In this document: piece after piece, positions 27,743-36,752 of the stretch
How the letters are laid out: every line of letters starts with the position of its first letter
Position numbering within the stretch: position 1 is the first letter of the stretch
Source: an uncultured Lachnospiraceae bacterium
Lineage (GTDB): Bacteria > Bacillota > Clostridia > Lachnospirales > Lachnospiraceae
NCBI GenBank assembly: GCA_910587765.1
Contig: CAJUNR010000019.1
Span: 22,955-86,954 of the forward strand
Length of the DNA: 64,000 nt
Reading direction: 5' to 3'
Program-made: the position numbers and the translations under genes
The notes under the pieces: model-generated
What the model was told of the DNA's origin: nothing
Databases searched by the model: none
Seen by the model: the letters and a program-made list of their open reading frames with translations, nothing else

Positions 27743-28483
27743 ATGAGACAACAGAAGAAGGCAAAGGATATGACGACGGCGGAACTGGCGGCATATATCG
27801 ATCAGTCCGTACTGAAACCGGAATTTACCCAGGAGGATATCCGCAAGTACATTCAGGAAGGGATTGATTTTGGCTGCCGGACGGTCTGCATCAATCCGGC
27901 TTCCCTTGATTTGGCGGCAGAACTCTGCAAAGGAACCGATACGAAGATCTGCGTGGTGTGCGATTTTCCGTTTGGACTGTCTACAACGGAATCCAAGGTG
28001 ATGCAGGCGGAGCTCTACTGCAAAAGGGGGGATGTCTTTGAACTCGATATTGTGGCTAATTACGGCTGGATCCGCAGCGGAATGTGGGATGAAGTGCGGG
28101 AAGATATCAAGGCCGTGTGTCAGATGTGCCATAAGTATAAAACGGCGGTAAAAGTGATTTTCGAGACCGATGCGCTGGAACTGGAAGAGGTGAAAAAGGC
28201 GACGGAGACGGCGATTGAAGCGGGTGCGGATTTTGTAAAAACTTCCACCGGTTTTTATACCGGCGGGAGAAACGACGGGGCCACCGTGGAAGTAATCCGC
28301 GCCATGCAGGAAACCGCGGGGGAACGGTGCAAAATCAAAGGCTCCGGCGGTATCCGGACGCAGGAACATTTCTTTGAACTGATTGATATGGGTATCGACC
28401 GTATGGGAATCGGGTACCGGTCGACGCCGGTGGTGCTGGGAATCAGTGTGGAGGAGTACAGAAAGCAGAAGCAGTCCTGCTAA
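27743..28483 (+). CDS. deoC: Deoxyribose-phosphate aldolase family protein
   Basis: 246 aa from the ATG at 27743 (AAAGGAGG upstream). The class I aldolase Schiff-base Lys is K166 in DFVKTSTGFYTGG; CVVCDFPFG, ELDIVANYGW and KIKGSGGIRT are the other DERA blocks. DERA cleaves 2-deoxyribose-5-phosphate to acetaldehyde and glyceraldehyde-3-phosphate. Here it follows a PfkB kinase, and the divergent gene is a dehydrogenase; no nucleoside phosphorylase is near. That hints at a non-nucleoside deoxy- or branched-sugar pathway, which is inference. Confidence 0.88.
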   Translation: MRQQKKAKDMTTAELAAYIDQSVLKPEFTQEDIRKYIQEGIDFGCRTVCINPASLDLAAELCKGTDTKICVVCDFPFGLSTTESKVMQAELYCKRGDVFELDIVANYGWIRSGMWDEVREDIKAVCQMCHKYKTAVKVIFETDALELEEVKKATETAIEAGADFVKTSTGFYTGGRNDGATVEVIRAMQETAGERCKIKGSGGIRTQEHFFELIDMGIDRMGIGYRSTPVVLGISVEEYRKQKQSC

Positions 28484-28531
28484 ACCCCGCACACCGCCCG
28501 CGGCAGAGGGAGGGGGTATACGGGGTGCATT

Positions 28532-29548
28532 TCAGATATGGACGGGCAGAGCCGTGGACTCCCTTACCACCAGTTCCGTCTCCAGCAGAATATGTTTTTC
28601 CTCGACCGAAGGGTTCCTGATCTTTTCTATGAGCAGCTCACAAGACTGGAAACCGATCTGAAAGGCGGGCTGGTCGATGGTGGTAATGGCAGGAGTGGCC
28701 ATGGTGGCGAGATCAATGTTGTCAAAGCCGATCACAGACAAATCCTCGGGGACGCGGATTCCCAGTTTGGACGCGGCTTTGATGACGCTGATCGCATACA
28801 GGTCTGAAACGGCGAAAATCGCGTCCGGCCGGTCGGGCTGGCTGAGGATATACAGGGCGTTGGAAATGGCAAGGCTGTATTCCACGGTGGAAATATGTGC
28901 AATCCAGGAAGGGTTGGAGGTCAGGTTTGCCTCCTCGAGAGCTTCAAGATATCCTCGTTCCCGTTCGCGGGCGTAGTGAAAGGAGAGATTGGAATTGACC
29001 AGCCCGATTCTGCGGCATCCGATGGAAATCAGGTAGTTGACGGCTTTCTTCGCAGCCGCACGGTTGTCTATGCTGACGTAAGGGGTGCAGTTTCCCTCCA
29101 CATGTTCCGAACACATAACGACAGGAAAGCGGGGAAGCAGATCGTTTAACAGCTCGGCATTAGGGACGCTGGCAAGGATAATAATACCTGCTATGGGAGT
29201 GGAGCGGAGGATATTGGTGTAATCATCGGCATCGGTATAATAATCTCTTGACTGCAGGATCAGGATGTTATATCCGTGCGTGCGGGCCGAGCTTTGAATT
29301 CCTTCGATCACAGGAGCGTTAAAGGGGTTGTTGAATTCCGGAACGCACAGAAGAATGATTCGGCTGGCGGTATTGGATATCATGGAAGAGGATCTGGGCT
29401 GAAAGTTCAGTTCCTCCATGGCTCTTAATATACGGTCCCTTGTTTTGGGATTTACTTTATCTTTATTATTCAGTACTCTGGATACAGTTGCGATGGATAC
29501 ATTTGCCAGATCGGCGATTTGCTGAATCGTTATTTTGTGTGATTTCAT
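28532..29548 (-). CDS. LacI-family transcriptional regulator
   Basis: 338 aa from the ATG at 29548 (AGAGGGTTAAGA upstream); the longer frame from 29611 adds a stretch without homology. HTH KITIQQIADLANVSIATVSR, hinge, and a periplasmic-binding-like effector domain. It is divergent from the 11-gene operon starting at 29833, so it is the probable regulator of the deglycosylation system. A perfect 17-bp palindrome lies between the two genes. Confidence 0.9.
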   Translation of the reverse strand: MKSHKITIQQIADLANVSIATVSRVLNNKDKVNPKTRDRILRAMEELNFQPRSSSMISNTASRIILLCVPEFNNPFNAPVIEGIQSSARTHGYNILILQSRDYYTDADDYTNILRSTPIAGIIILASVPNAELLNDLLPRFPVVMCSEHVEGNCTPYVSIDNRAAAKKAVNYLISIGCRRIGLVNSNLSFHYARERERGYLEALEEANLTSNPSWIAHISTVEYSLAISNALYILSQPDRPDAIFAVSDLYAISVIKAASKLGIRVPEDLSVIGFDNIDLATMATPAITTIDQPAFQIGFQSCELLIEKIRNPSVEEKHILLETELVVRESTALPVHI

Positions 29549-29631
29549 TCTTAACCCTCTGCAGTAAAATTTCTCTGGAACAATGCTATTATAAAGGAAA
29601 AAATATTTCATGTAAAGGAAATGTTTGATTC

Positions 29632-29648
29632 ATGTAAAAATTTTACAT
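29632..29648. promoter_or_regulatory. Palindrome upstream of the deglycosylation operon
   Basis: ATGTAAAA-A-TTTTACAT, a perfect inverted repeat about a central A, 84 bp upstream of the LacI start and about 100 bp before the operon's promoter. It is a candidate operator for the LacI protein. AT-rich palindromes also arise by chance, so confidence is modest. Confidence 0.4.
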
Positions 29649-29750
29649 ATCTTACATCTGCGATTTTGGCGTTTTGCAAAAAAGACAGTCAAAATTCATA
29701 AACTTTGACTTGCAAAATGGTTTTATAATAAAAATATGCACAAAACAGAA

Positions 29751-29779
29751 TTGACAAATAGAAAAAAGTATGATATCTT
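29751..29779 (+). promoter_or_regulatory. Promoter of the 11-gene deglycosylation operon
   Basis: TTGACA at 29751-29756, a 17-bp spacer, TATCTT at 29774-29779, 54 bp before the first ATG. TATGCACAAA, also seen upstream of the GH32 operon, sits at 29735-29744 just before the -35 box. Confidence 0.6.
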
Positions 29780-29832
29780 ACACTTATAAAATGTAAAAAA
29801 CAATATATTTACAGTAAAAATGAGGTATAAAA

Positions 29833-30981
29833 ATGAAAAAAATACGCGCGGCAGTCATCGGACTGGGGTTTATAGGAAGACAGCACGTTGAGGCGGTCCG
29901 CAGGATCCCGGGCGCTGAGGTGGTGGCGGTCATCGGCAGAAACCGGGAGCGCATCGCCGCTCTGGCGGAAGAACTGGATGTACCTTACAGTTTTACCAGT
30001 CTGGAGGAGATGCTGGGACAGATAGAGGTGGATGTGATCCATAACTGCACTCCGACCGTCTCCCATTATGAGATCAACAAAAAGGCGCTGGAGAACGGAA
30101 TCCATGTATATTCGGAGAAGCCGCTGACGCTTGATTCGGCTTCCGCTTACAAACTGACGGAGCTGGCGCGGGAAAAGGGTCTTGCGACAGGGACGAATTT
30201 TATTTTCCGCAACAGCGCCATGGTGCAGGAGATGCAGGAACGGGTGGCGAACGGAAGCATCGGTCGCGTACTGACGGTTCAGGGAGAGTATCTTCAGGAC
30301 TGGATGCTGTACGACACGGATTATGACTGGCGGCTGGAGCCCGCGGTGGGCGGACCTTCCCGGGCGGTCGCGGATATCGGATCTCATTGTATGGACGCGG
30401 TGCAGTATATCTGCGGAAGCAGAATCCGCCGGCTGTGCTGCCGGATGATCGTCGCTCACCCGGTCCGTAAAAAAGTGGAGAAGAACAGTACGTTCTCCGT
30501 GGAGAAGGGAAAGGTGCTCGGTGAAATCGAGGTGACGAATGAGGATGCGGCGTTCATCATGGCCGAGATGGAGAACGGAACGCAGGCCATCCTCCACATC
30601 TCCCAGATACTGGCAGGTAAGAAAAATGCGTTGCGTGTTATAATTGGAGGCAGCAAAGCGGCGCTGACCTGGGATCAGGAGCAGCCGGACCGACTGCATA
30701 TCGGCAACCGGGATACCGGCAACGAAGAGATCTATGTGGGGGAACAGTATATGACCGGACACGCCAGAGCCTATGCGTCTTTGCCGAACGGGCATCCGGT
30801 GGCATGGTCCGAAGCGATGAAAAACGGCGTAGAACACTTTTACCGCACCATCCGCGAGGGAACGCAGGCGGAGGAGGACAAGGAATACGCTACGTTTGCG
30901 GACGCGGCTTATATTATGAAACTGATTGAAGCCTGCCTGGAGAGCGACCGGACGGGAGAGTGGGTTACGGTGGAACCGTAA
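29833..30981 (+). CDS. Gfo/Idh/MocA family oxidoreductase (first of two)
   Basis: 382 aa. N-terminal Rossmann fold with AVIGLGFIGRQH, the family motif YSEKPLTLDSA with catalytic Lys, and a C-terminal alpha/beta domain with PSRAVADIGSHCMDAVQYI including the active-site D..SH. Such enzymes oxidise a sugar hydroxyl, often at C3, with a tightly bound NAD. It is the first gene of the operon that contains the C-glycoside deglycosidase-like fusion, so a 3-keto-glycoside role is plausible. The ATG follows TGAGGTATAAAA. Confidence 0.9.
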   Translation: MKKIRAAVIGLGFIGRQHVEAVRRIPGAEVVAVIGRNRERIAALAEELDVPYSFTSLEEMLGQIEVDVIHNCTPTVSHYEINKKALENGIHVYSEKPLTLDSASAYKLTELAREKGLATGTNFIFRNSAMVQEMQERVANGSIGRVLTVQGEYLQDWMLYDTDYDWRLEPAVGGPSRAVADIGSHCMDAVQYICGSRIRRLCCRMIVAHPVRKKVEKNSTFSVEKGKVLGEIEVTNEDAAFIMAEMENGTQAILHISQILAGKKNALRVIIGGSKAALTWDQEQPDRLHIGNRDTGNEEIYVGEQYMTGHARAYASLPNGHPVAWSEAMKNGVEHFYRTIREGTQAEEDKEYATFADAAYIMKLIEACLESDRTGEWVTVEP

Positions 30982-30993
30982 ACGGAGGAAGAT

Positions 30994-31572
30994 ATGAAAG
31001 TACTGGCTGTTAATTCCAGTCCGAGGAAAGACGGAAATACGGCGATTGCGCTCGGCATTGTATTGGAGGAACTGGATAAGGAAGGAATTGAAACAGAGCT
31101 GATTCATCTGAAAGCCAATCATATGCGGGGCTGCATCGGCTGCTGGAAATGCAAAGAGACAAGGGAGTGCGTGTTTACGGACGACGGGTTCCCGGAAATC
31201 TATCACCGCATGCAGGAGGCGGACGGGATCCTGCTGGGGGCGCCGGTTTATCAGGCCGGAATGCCGGCCGTCCTGAAGGCGCTGCTGGAGCGGGTTTCCT
31301 CCGCTGCCGGCAGGGACAAGGTGATGTTTGCCCATAAGCTTGGGGCCGCGGTGGCGGTAGTGCGCAGAGGAGGTCCGGTCGCCACGCTGGACGCGATCAA
31401 CCATTTCTTCCTGAACAAGAACATGTTCGTGGCGGGCTCCAATTACTGGAGTTTTATGATGGGAGACGAGAAGGGAGAAGTGCTGGAAGACCGGGAAGGC
31501 GTCGTCATTATGCAGACGCTTGGAAAAAACATGGCATGGTTTCTGAAACATGTTCATGCAGAAGAACATTGA
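30994..31572 (+). CDS. NADPH-dependent FMN reductase/flavodoxin-family protein
   Basis: 192 aa. The N-terminal VLAVNSSPRKDGNTAIALGIV is the FMN phosphate-binding loop, and GCIGCWKCKETRECVFTDD is the Cys-rich loop of iron-sulfur-flavoprotein-like reductases. GAPVYQAGMPAVLKALLERV follows the family. It starts 12 nt after the oxidoreductase gene behind GGAGGAAGAT. It may recycle cofactor or reduce an aglycone or quinone, inferred from the operon. Confidence 0.85.
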   Translation: MKVLAVNSSPRKDGNTAIALGIVLEELDKEGIETELIHLKANHMRGCIGCWKCKETRECVFTDDGFPEIYHRMQEADGILLGAPVYQAGMPAVLKALLERVSSAAGRDKVMFAHKLGAAVAVVRRGGPVATLDAINHFFLNKNMFVAGSNYWSFMMGDEKGEVLEDREGVVIMQTLGKNMAWFLKHVHAEEH

Positions 31573-31635
31573 TACGAAATCGGCAGCGATTTTTGTATAA
31601 AGACAAACCATATTATATGTATGAAGGAGGTTACT

Positions 31636-32799
31636 ATGAAAAACAATATTTTGAGAAAAGCTCTGGCAATGGGACTTGCGGCGATGTTACTGGCAGGTTG
31701 CGGCGGCTCGGACGGCGGACAGACGGATGCACCGGATACGACCGGTACGCCGGATTCTGCTCCGGCGGCGGAGGAAAACACAGAAGGCGGCGGGGAAGAC
31801 AGTGCGGAAGCGAATTATCTGGACAGCGAACCGCTGAGAATAGCAACCATGCCTCATCAGATGGGGATTACTCTCTACTATGCGGATAAGATGGGATTGT
31901 TTGAGCAGGCGGGGATCAATGTGGAGATGTCCATGTTTGTAGGCGGCGCGGCGATTAATGAAGCGATCGGCGCAGGCGAACTGGACGGAGCAATCAGCGG
32001 ACTTGCTTCCGTGTATGCGCTTTCCAACGGTCTGGTCAAGATGGTGGGAGAAGTGGATACGGCAGGTACGGACTGCCTGATGATCCGGGCTGACAGTCCG
32101 ATTGCCGCTGAAAAAGGAAACATCGAAGGGAAACCGGAGATGTACGGTTCTGCGGAAGTGCTCAAGGGACAGGATTTGATCTGCCAGGTCGGACAGGCGA
32201 ATCAGTTCTATTTTACAAAATATCTCTCTCAGTTCGGACTGACGGAGAACGATATCAATTTTGTAAATATGGAAGACGCGGCGGGTGCGCAGGCGTTCAT
32301 GTCCGGCGAAGGAGATATGATCGGCACCAAGATGCCTTATATGTATGAGATGCTCAAAGACGGCGGATACATTATTGCAGCCAGCGTAGGCGACGCGACC
32401 GATATCCTGATCAAAGACTGCGTGATCTTCACCCCGGAAATTCTGGAGACGAGAAGAGAGGAAGTCAAGATTTTCCTGAGCGTAATTTACGATATCAACG
32501 AGCAGTTTAAGGCGGATGAAGCGCTGCGGGCGCAGACGATCAATGATTTCTTCGCCGAGAACGGCAAAGAGGTGGTCGACGAGCAGGTTGCGTATGAGAT
32601 GGAGCACTGTATGCTGTTTACAAAAGAAACTCTGTGTACGGACGATTACTTTATGGGAGACGGCATGCAGAGCGTGGCGGACTTCTACGGAACGACGGGA
32701 GCGATTGATCCGGACCGCGTAGACAACGTATATAAGAATTATGATTCCTCTCTGCTTTCCGAGGTGTTGGGCGGAGAAGTGAAGGCATTCAGTAAATAA
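31636..32799 (+). CDS. NitT/TauT-type ABC transporter substrate-binding lipoprotein
   Basis: 387 aa from the ATG at 31636 (AAGGAGG upstream). A lipoprotein signal ends LLAGC with acyl-Cys at residue 22, followed by a Gly/Ser/Glu/Asp-rich linker. The mature domain (LRIATMPHQMGITLYYADKM, GLFEQAGINVEMSMFVGGAA, AIGAGELDGAISGLAS) is the SsuA/TauA/NMT1-like fold. This family binds sulfonates, nitrate, thiamine precursors and aromatic acids instead of free sugars, a clue that the imported compound may have an aromatic or anionic part. Confidence 0.88.
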   Translation: MKNNILRKALAMGLAAMLLAGCGGSDGGQTDAPDTTGTPDSAPAAEENTEGGGEDSAEANYLDSEPLRIATMPHQMGITLYYADKMGLFEQAGINVEMSMFVGGAAINEAIGAGELDGAISGLASVYALSNGLVKMVGEVDTAGTDCLMIRADSPIAAEKGNIEGKPEMYGSAEVLKGQDLICQVGQANQFYFTKYLSQFGLTENDINFVNMEDAAGAQAFMSGEGDMIGTKMPYMYEMLKDGGYIIAASVGDATDILIKDCVIFTPEILETRREEVKIFLSVIYDINEQFKADEALRAQTINDFFAENGKEVVDEQVAYEMEHCMLFTKETLCTDDYFMGDGMQSVADFYGTTGAIDPDRVDNVYKNYDSSLLSEVLGGEVKAFSK

Positions 32800-32873
32800 G
32801 TCGGAAAGGCGAGGATACGCGGAGCAGGGACGTAAGACCCGGCTTCGCGGTTCTCCCGCAGATGGAGGAGCGT

Positions 32874-33662
32874 ATGGAAAAAAACAGTGACGCAAAGTTT
32901 AAGATTATCTCCTGTTGTTCTGTGATCGGGTTTATTGCCATCTGGTATCTGTGTACAGATATTCTGCAGCTGACAACAGATATAACGCTGCCGGGACCGG
33001 TTACGGTTCTGCGGACGTTCATCAGCAAATTTACAAATAAATCCCCTGACGGCGGAACGCTGCTCCAGCATATGTGGTCCAGCCTGCGGGTGGCTCTGAG
33101 CGGTTATGCCATGGGCATTGTCGTGGGGGTTCCGCTGGGGATTCTGATGGCGTGGTATCGTCCGGTGGATCTCCTCGCGAGACCGATCTTCGATTTTGTC
33201 AAGGCGATTCCGGGACTTGCGTGGGCGCCTCTTCTGATCATCCTCCTTGGAATCGGCTTCATGTCGAAGGCGGTTACGATCTTTGTGGCGGCGCTGACGC
33301 CCTGTGTGCTGAACGCGTACGCGGGCGTCAAACAGACGAGGGAAGTACATATGTGGGTGGCGAGAACGTTCGGCGCCACCAGGCGGCAGATGCTCTTCAA
33401 AGTGGCGATTCCCACGGCTCTTCCGCATATCATGACCGGAATCCGTGTGGCGCTCGGAAGCGCCTGGATGTCCATCGTGGCGGCGGAACTGATCGCTTCT
33501 TCCAGCGGTCTTGGGTATATGATTCAGCAGTGCCGGGGAATCTATCGGCCGGACGTGATTATCGTTGGTATGCTGATGATCGGATTTATCGGGTCGGTTC
33601 TGACCTGGGTGATCGGAGTCGTAGAACGGGCAATCGTAAAGGGGCAGACACATGACGCGTAA
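32874..33662 (+). CDS. NitT/TauT-type ABC transporter permease 1
   Basis: 262 aa. The ATG at 32874 is preferred because GGAGGAGC precedes it and falls inside the longer frame from 32862. Six helices of the SsuC/TauC type; SSLRVALSGYAMGIVVGVPL, AIPGLAWAPLLIILLGIG and the EAA-like TFGATRRQMLFKVAIPTALP are family blocks. Its 3' end overlaps the second permease by 11 nt, so translation is coupled. Confidence 0.9.
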   Translation: MEKNSDAKFKIISCCSVIGFIAIWYLCTDILQLTTDITLPGPVTVLRTFISKFTNKSPDGGTLLQHMWSSLRVALSGYAMGIVVGVPLGILMAWYRPVDLLARPIFDFVKAIPGLAWAPLLIILLGIGFMSKAVTIFVAALTPCVLNAYAGVKQTREVHMWVARTFGATRRQMLFKVAIPTALPHIMTGIRVALGSAWMSIVAAELIASSSGLGYMIQQCRGIYRPDVIIVGMLMIGFIGSVLTWVIGVVERAIVKGQTHDA

Positions 33663-34443
33663 GATAATGAAAAATGAGTGGGTATTAAAGATTGGTTCGA
33701 CAGTAATCGCGCTTACAGCGTTCTGCCTGCTGTGGCAGGCGGTGGTATCGTTTACCAGCATGGGCGATTTCCTGCCGGGACCGTTCACAACATTTGCGGA
33801 ATTTTTCCGCCGTTTTGTAAAACCGTACGGCAAAGTGGTCCTCCCGATGCATATGTGGTCCAGCCTGCGCAGGATTCTGATCGGTTATACGGTTGCGTCC
33901 GCGGTGGCGATTGTGCTCGGTATCGTGATGGGGACCTACCGGGTTGCGGACGCCATTGTGATGCCGCTTTTTAATATCATCCGTCCGATTCCTCCGGTGG
34001 CGTGGATTCCTCTGGCGATCCTGTGGTTTGGCATCGGCGACGCATCCAAGTATTTTCTGGTCTTTCTGGCCACCTTCCTCTCGGTACTGCAGAACGCGTA
34101 CGCGGGGGCGAAGTCGGCGGATCCGGTGCTGGTGGGCGCGGCGAGGATGCTGGGCGCGAACGACGGGTTTATTTTCCGCACGATCACGCTGCCGTGCGCG
34201 GTACCGTATATCTTTTCGGGACTGCAGAACGGACTGACGGCCGCCTGGGGACAGGTGGTGGCGTCGGAGATGATCCGTTCTTCCGCAGGAGTGGGATGGA
34301 TTATTATCCGCGGCATGGATAACAACGATATCCTGCAGGAGCTGGTCGGTATTCTGACGATCGGTATTATCGGATTTATTCTGGCGGCATCGATGAGAGG
34401 AGTGGAGGCGAAATTATGCAGATGGACAACACGGGGAAAATAG
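33652..34443 (+). CDS. NitT/TauT-type ABC transporter permease 2
   Basis: 263 aa, same family as the previous gene but clearly diverged (SSLRRILIGYTVASAVAIVL, PIPPVAWIPLAILWFGIGDA, MLGANDGFIFRTITLPCAVP). Two different permeases imply a heterodimeric channel, whereas most Ssu/Tau systems encode one permease acting as a homodimer. It overlaps both neighbours. Confidence 0.9.
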   Translation: MTRKIMKNEWVLKIGSTVIALTAFCLLWQAVVSFTSMGDFLPGPFTTFAEFFRRFVKPYGKVVLPMHMWSSLRRILIGYTVASAVAIVLGIVMGTYRVADAIVMPLFNIIRPIPPVAWIPLAILWFGIGDASKYFLVFLATFLSVLQNAYAGAKSADPVLVGAARMLGANDGFIFRTITLPCAVPYIFSGLQNGLTAAWGQVVASEMIRSSAGVGWIIIRGMDNNDILQELVGILTIGIIGFILAASMRGVEAKLCRWTTRGK

Positions 34444-35192
34444 ATGCGATGATTCGGTGCAGCCATGTGGCGAAGACCTTTCATACGAAGACGACCAGTA
34501 CGCCTGTGATCCAGAATCTGGAACTTGAGGTCGGGAAGAATGAATTTATCGTCCTGTTCGGACCAGGTCAGTGCGGAAAGACAACGGTGCTGAACGTTAT
34601 GGCGGGGCTGGAGACAGCCACCTCGGGAACAGTCACGGTCAACGGAAAGGAAGTAAACGCTCCGGGGCCGGATCGGGGCTTCGTCTATCAGACGACGGCG
34701 CTGTTTCCGTGGTATACGGTCATGCAGAACGTGGAATATGGTCCGCGGGCCAGAGGAATCAGCAAAAAAGAACGCCGGGAGAAGGCGCAGTATTATATCA
34801 ACCTGGTAGGTCTGGAAGGATTCGAGGACAAATTTCCCAATCAGTTATCCGGCGGAATGCAGCAGCGGGTGGGAATCGCCCGGGCGTACTGCAATGAACC
34901 CTCGGTAATCTTTATGGACGAGCCGTTCGGGCATCTGGACGCGCAGACACGGTATCTGATGCAGGAGGAGATCATCCGCATCTGGGAGAAAGAAAAGAGG
35001 ACCGTCGTCTTCGTGACGAATAACATTGAAGAGGCGGTGTATCTGGCGGACCGGGTGGTGGTGCTGACAAACTGTCCGACCAGTGTGAAGAAAGAATATG
35101 TAATTGATCTGCCGAGACCGAGAAATAATACGGACGACAGGTTCCTGGAGCTGAGAACAGAGATCCAGAGTATTGTGGACAAGACATTATAA
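34416..35192 (+). CDS. NitT/TauT-type ABC transporter ATPase 1
   Basis: 258 aa. Walker A reads GPGQCGKTT, signature LSGGMQQRVGIARAYC, Walker B VIFMDEPFGHLD; the switch residue after strand 6 is Asn (VTNNIEE) where His is usual, so this site may hydrolyse ATP weakly. Q-loop YQTTALFPW. It overlaps permease 2 by 28 nt. The next gene is a second ATPase with a His switch, giving a candidate asymmetric pair. Confidence 0.9.
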   Translation: MQMDNTGKIDAMIRCSHVAKTFHTKTTSTPVIQNLELEVGKNEFIVLFGPGQCGKTTVLNVMAGLETATSGTVTVNGKEVNAPGPDRGFVYQTTALFPWYTVMQNVEYGPRARGISKKERREKAQYYINLVGLEGFEDKFPNQLSGGMQQRVGIARAYCNEPSVIFMDEPFGHLDAQTRYLMQEEIIRIWEKEKRTVVFVTNNIEEAVYLADRVVVLTNCPTSVKKEYVIDLPRPRNNTDDRFLELRTEIQSIVDKTL

Positions 35193-35204
35193 GGAGGCGC
35201 CGGG

Positions 35205-35945
35205 ATGGATGACATTAAAGTAAAGGTAAAGAATCTGACAAAGAGATTCGGGGATCTGCTTGTGCTTGACGACATCTCCTTCGATGTGAAAAAGGGGCAG
35301 TTTCTGTGCGTGGTAGGGCCTACCGGCTGCGGGAAGACGACGTTTCTGAATTGTATTACACGACTGTATGAACCGACTTCCGGGGAAATTCTGGTAGACG
35401 GAGAACCGGTGGATTTAAGAAAGCACAACGTGTCCTATATTTTTCAGGAGTATTCCACCATGCCGTGGCTGACGGTGGAGGAAAATGTGGCTTTCGGACT
35501 GAGGATTAAGAAAAAGCCGGAGGAGGAAGTAAAGAAAAGCGTAGATGAAGTGATTGAGATGGTGGGGCTTCAGAATTTCCGGAAGTATTATCCGAATCAG
35601 CTCTCGGCTTCCATGCTTCAGCGGGTGGTGATCGCCCGTGCCTTTGCCACGAAACCGGACATTCTGCTGATGGACGAGCCGTACGGCCAGCTTGACATAG
35701 AACTGCGTTTTAAACTGGAGGACGAGCTGATCGGTCTGTGGGAAAAGCTTGGAACGACGATCATCTTTATCACGCACAATATCGAGGAGGCGGTCTATAT
35801 CAGCGAAGACATCCTGATTCTGACCAATAAGCCGACAACGATCAAACAGATGATGGTCAATCCTCTGCCGCGGCCGCGAACGGTGACGGAGAAACGGTTT
35901 ATTGAAGTCCGCGAGCAGGTGACAGAGTTGATTAAGTGGTGGTAG
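35205..35945 (+). CDS. NitT/TauT-type ABC transporter ATPase 2
   Basis: 246 aa. Walker A GPTGCGKTT, Q-loop FQEYSTMPWLTVEEN, Walker B ILLMDEPYGQLD, switch His present (FITHNIEE). The signature is degenerate: LSASMLQRVVIARAFA instead of LSGGQ. With the preceding ATPase (good signature, Asn switch) each nucleotide site would combine one normal and one altered element. Start behind AAGGAGGCGCCGGG. Confidence 0.9.
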   Translation: MDDIKVKVKNLTKRFGDLLVLDDISFDVKKGQFLCVVGPTGCGKTTFLNCITRLYEPTSGEILVDGEPVDLRKHNVSYIFQEYSTMPWLTVEENVAFGLRIKKKPEEEVKKSVDEVIEMVGLQNFRKYYPNQLSASMLQRVVIARAFATKPDILLMDEPYGQLDIELRFKLEDELIGLWEKLGTTIIFITHNIEEAVYISEDILILTNKPTTIKQMMVNPLPRPRTVTEKRFIEVREQVTELIKWW

Positions 35946-35964
35946 AGAGGAGGTACGGAGACGG

Positions 35965-36735
35965 ATGCGCATCAGTCCGTGTATTGATACGCTTTATAAG
36001 GGCGCAGAGCTTACGCACGCGCTGCGCGAAATCAAAGAGTGCGGTTTTCAGGGCTACGAGTTCTGGAGCGCGCACAACTGGGATATGGGCGAGATGGCGG
36101 AGCAGAAGGAAGCGTTCGGCCTGCAGCTTGCGAATTTCAACTGCGAACCGGCTTCTCTCGCGGACGAGGGACAGAGACTGCTCTTTTTGAAAAATCTGGA
36201 GGCTGCGGTTGCTCTGGGGAAACGGCTGGGCGGAAGCCGCATCACCGTGCTTTCCGGCGACGATACGGGGGAAGCCCGCGGCGCGCAGCATGCGTCGATC
36301 GTGGCCGGACTGCGGGAAGCGGCGCCGATGCTGGAGGAAGAAGGCTTCATGGTCGTTCTGGAAGCCTCCAACCGGAGAGTGAACCGGCCGAATAATTATC
36401 TGACGTCGGCGGACGAGGCGTTTGAGATCATCGAAGAAGTGGGAAGCCCGTCGGTGAGGATGCTCTACGACATCTATCATCAGCAGATTTCAGAAGGAGA
36501 TCTGCTGGCGAGAATCCTTCCCAATCTGGAGAAAATCGGCCATTTTCATGCGGCGGGGGTCCCGAACCGCCATGAACTGGATCAATGCGAGATCAATTAC
36601 CGCTTTCTCCTGCAGAAAATCCGAAGTGCAGGATGCACCTGCTGGGTCGGACTGGAATATTTCCCGTCCGTGCCTGTGAAGGAGAGTCTGATTCGGACCA
36701 TGAGGTATTTGGAGCAGGCGGATATGAATAGGTAA
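35965..36735 (+). CDS. Sugar isomerase/epimerase-like TIM barrel (hydroxypyruvate-isomerase type)
   Basis: 256 aa AP-endonuclease-2/xylose-isomerase-like barrel. HALREIKECGFQGYEFWSAH at the N-terminus, metal-site acids in VVLEASNRR, MLYDIYHQQ, HFHAAGVPNRHELD and WVGLEYFPS in the order Glu-Asp-His-Glu, all with intact candidates. Length matches hydroxypyruvate isomerase Hyi. In this operon it could isomerise or epimerise a keto sugar released from the glycoside. Start behind GAGAGGAGGTAC. Confidence 0.85.
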   Translation: MRISPCIDTLYKGAELTHALREIKECGFQGYEFWSAHNWDMGEMAEQKEAFGLQLANFNCEPASLADEGQRLLFLKNLEAAVALGKRLGGSRITVLSGDDTGEARGAQHASIVAGLREAAPMLEEEGFMVVLEASNRRVNRPNNYLTSADEAFEIIEEVGSPSVRMLYDIYHQQISEGDLLARILPNLEKIGHFHAAGVPNRHELDQCEINYRFLLQKIRSAGCTCWVGLEYFPSVPVKESLIRTMRYLEQADMNR

Positions 36736-36752
36736 TCAGGAGGAAAAGGCAT

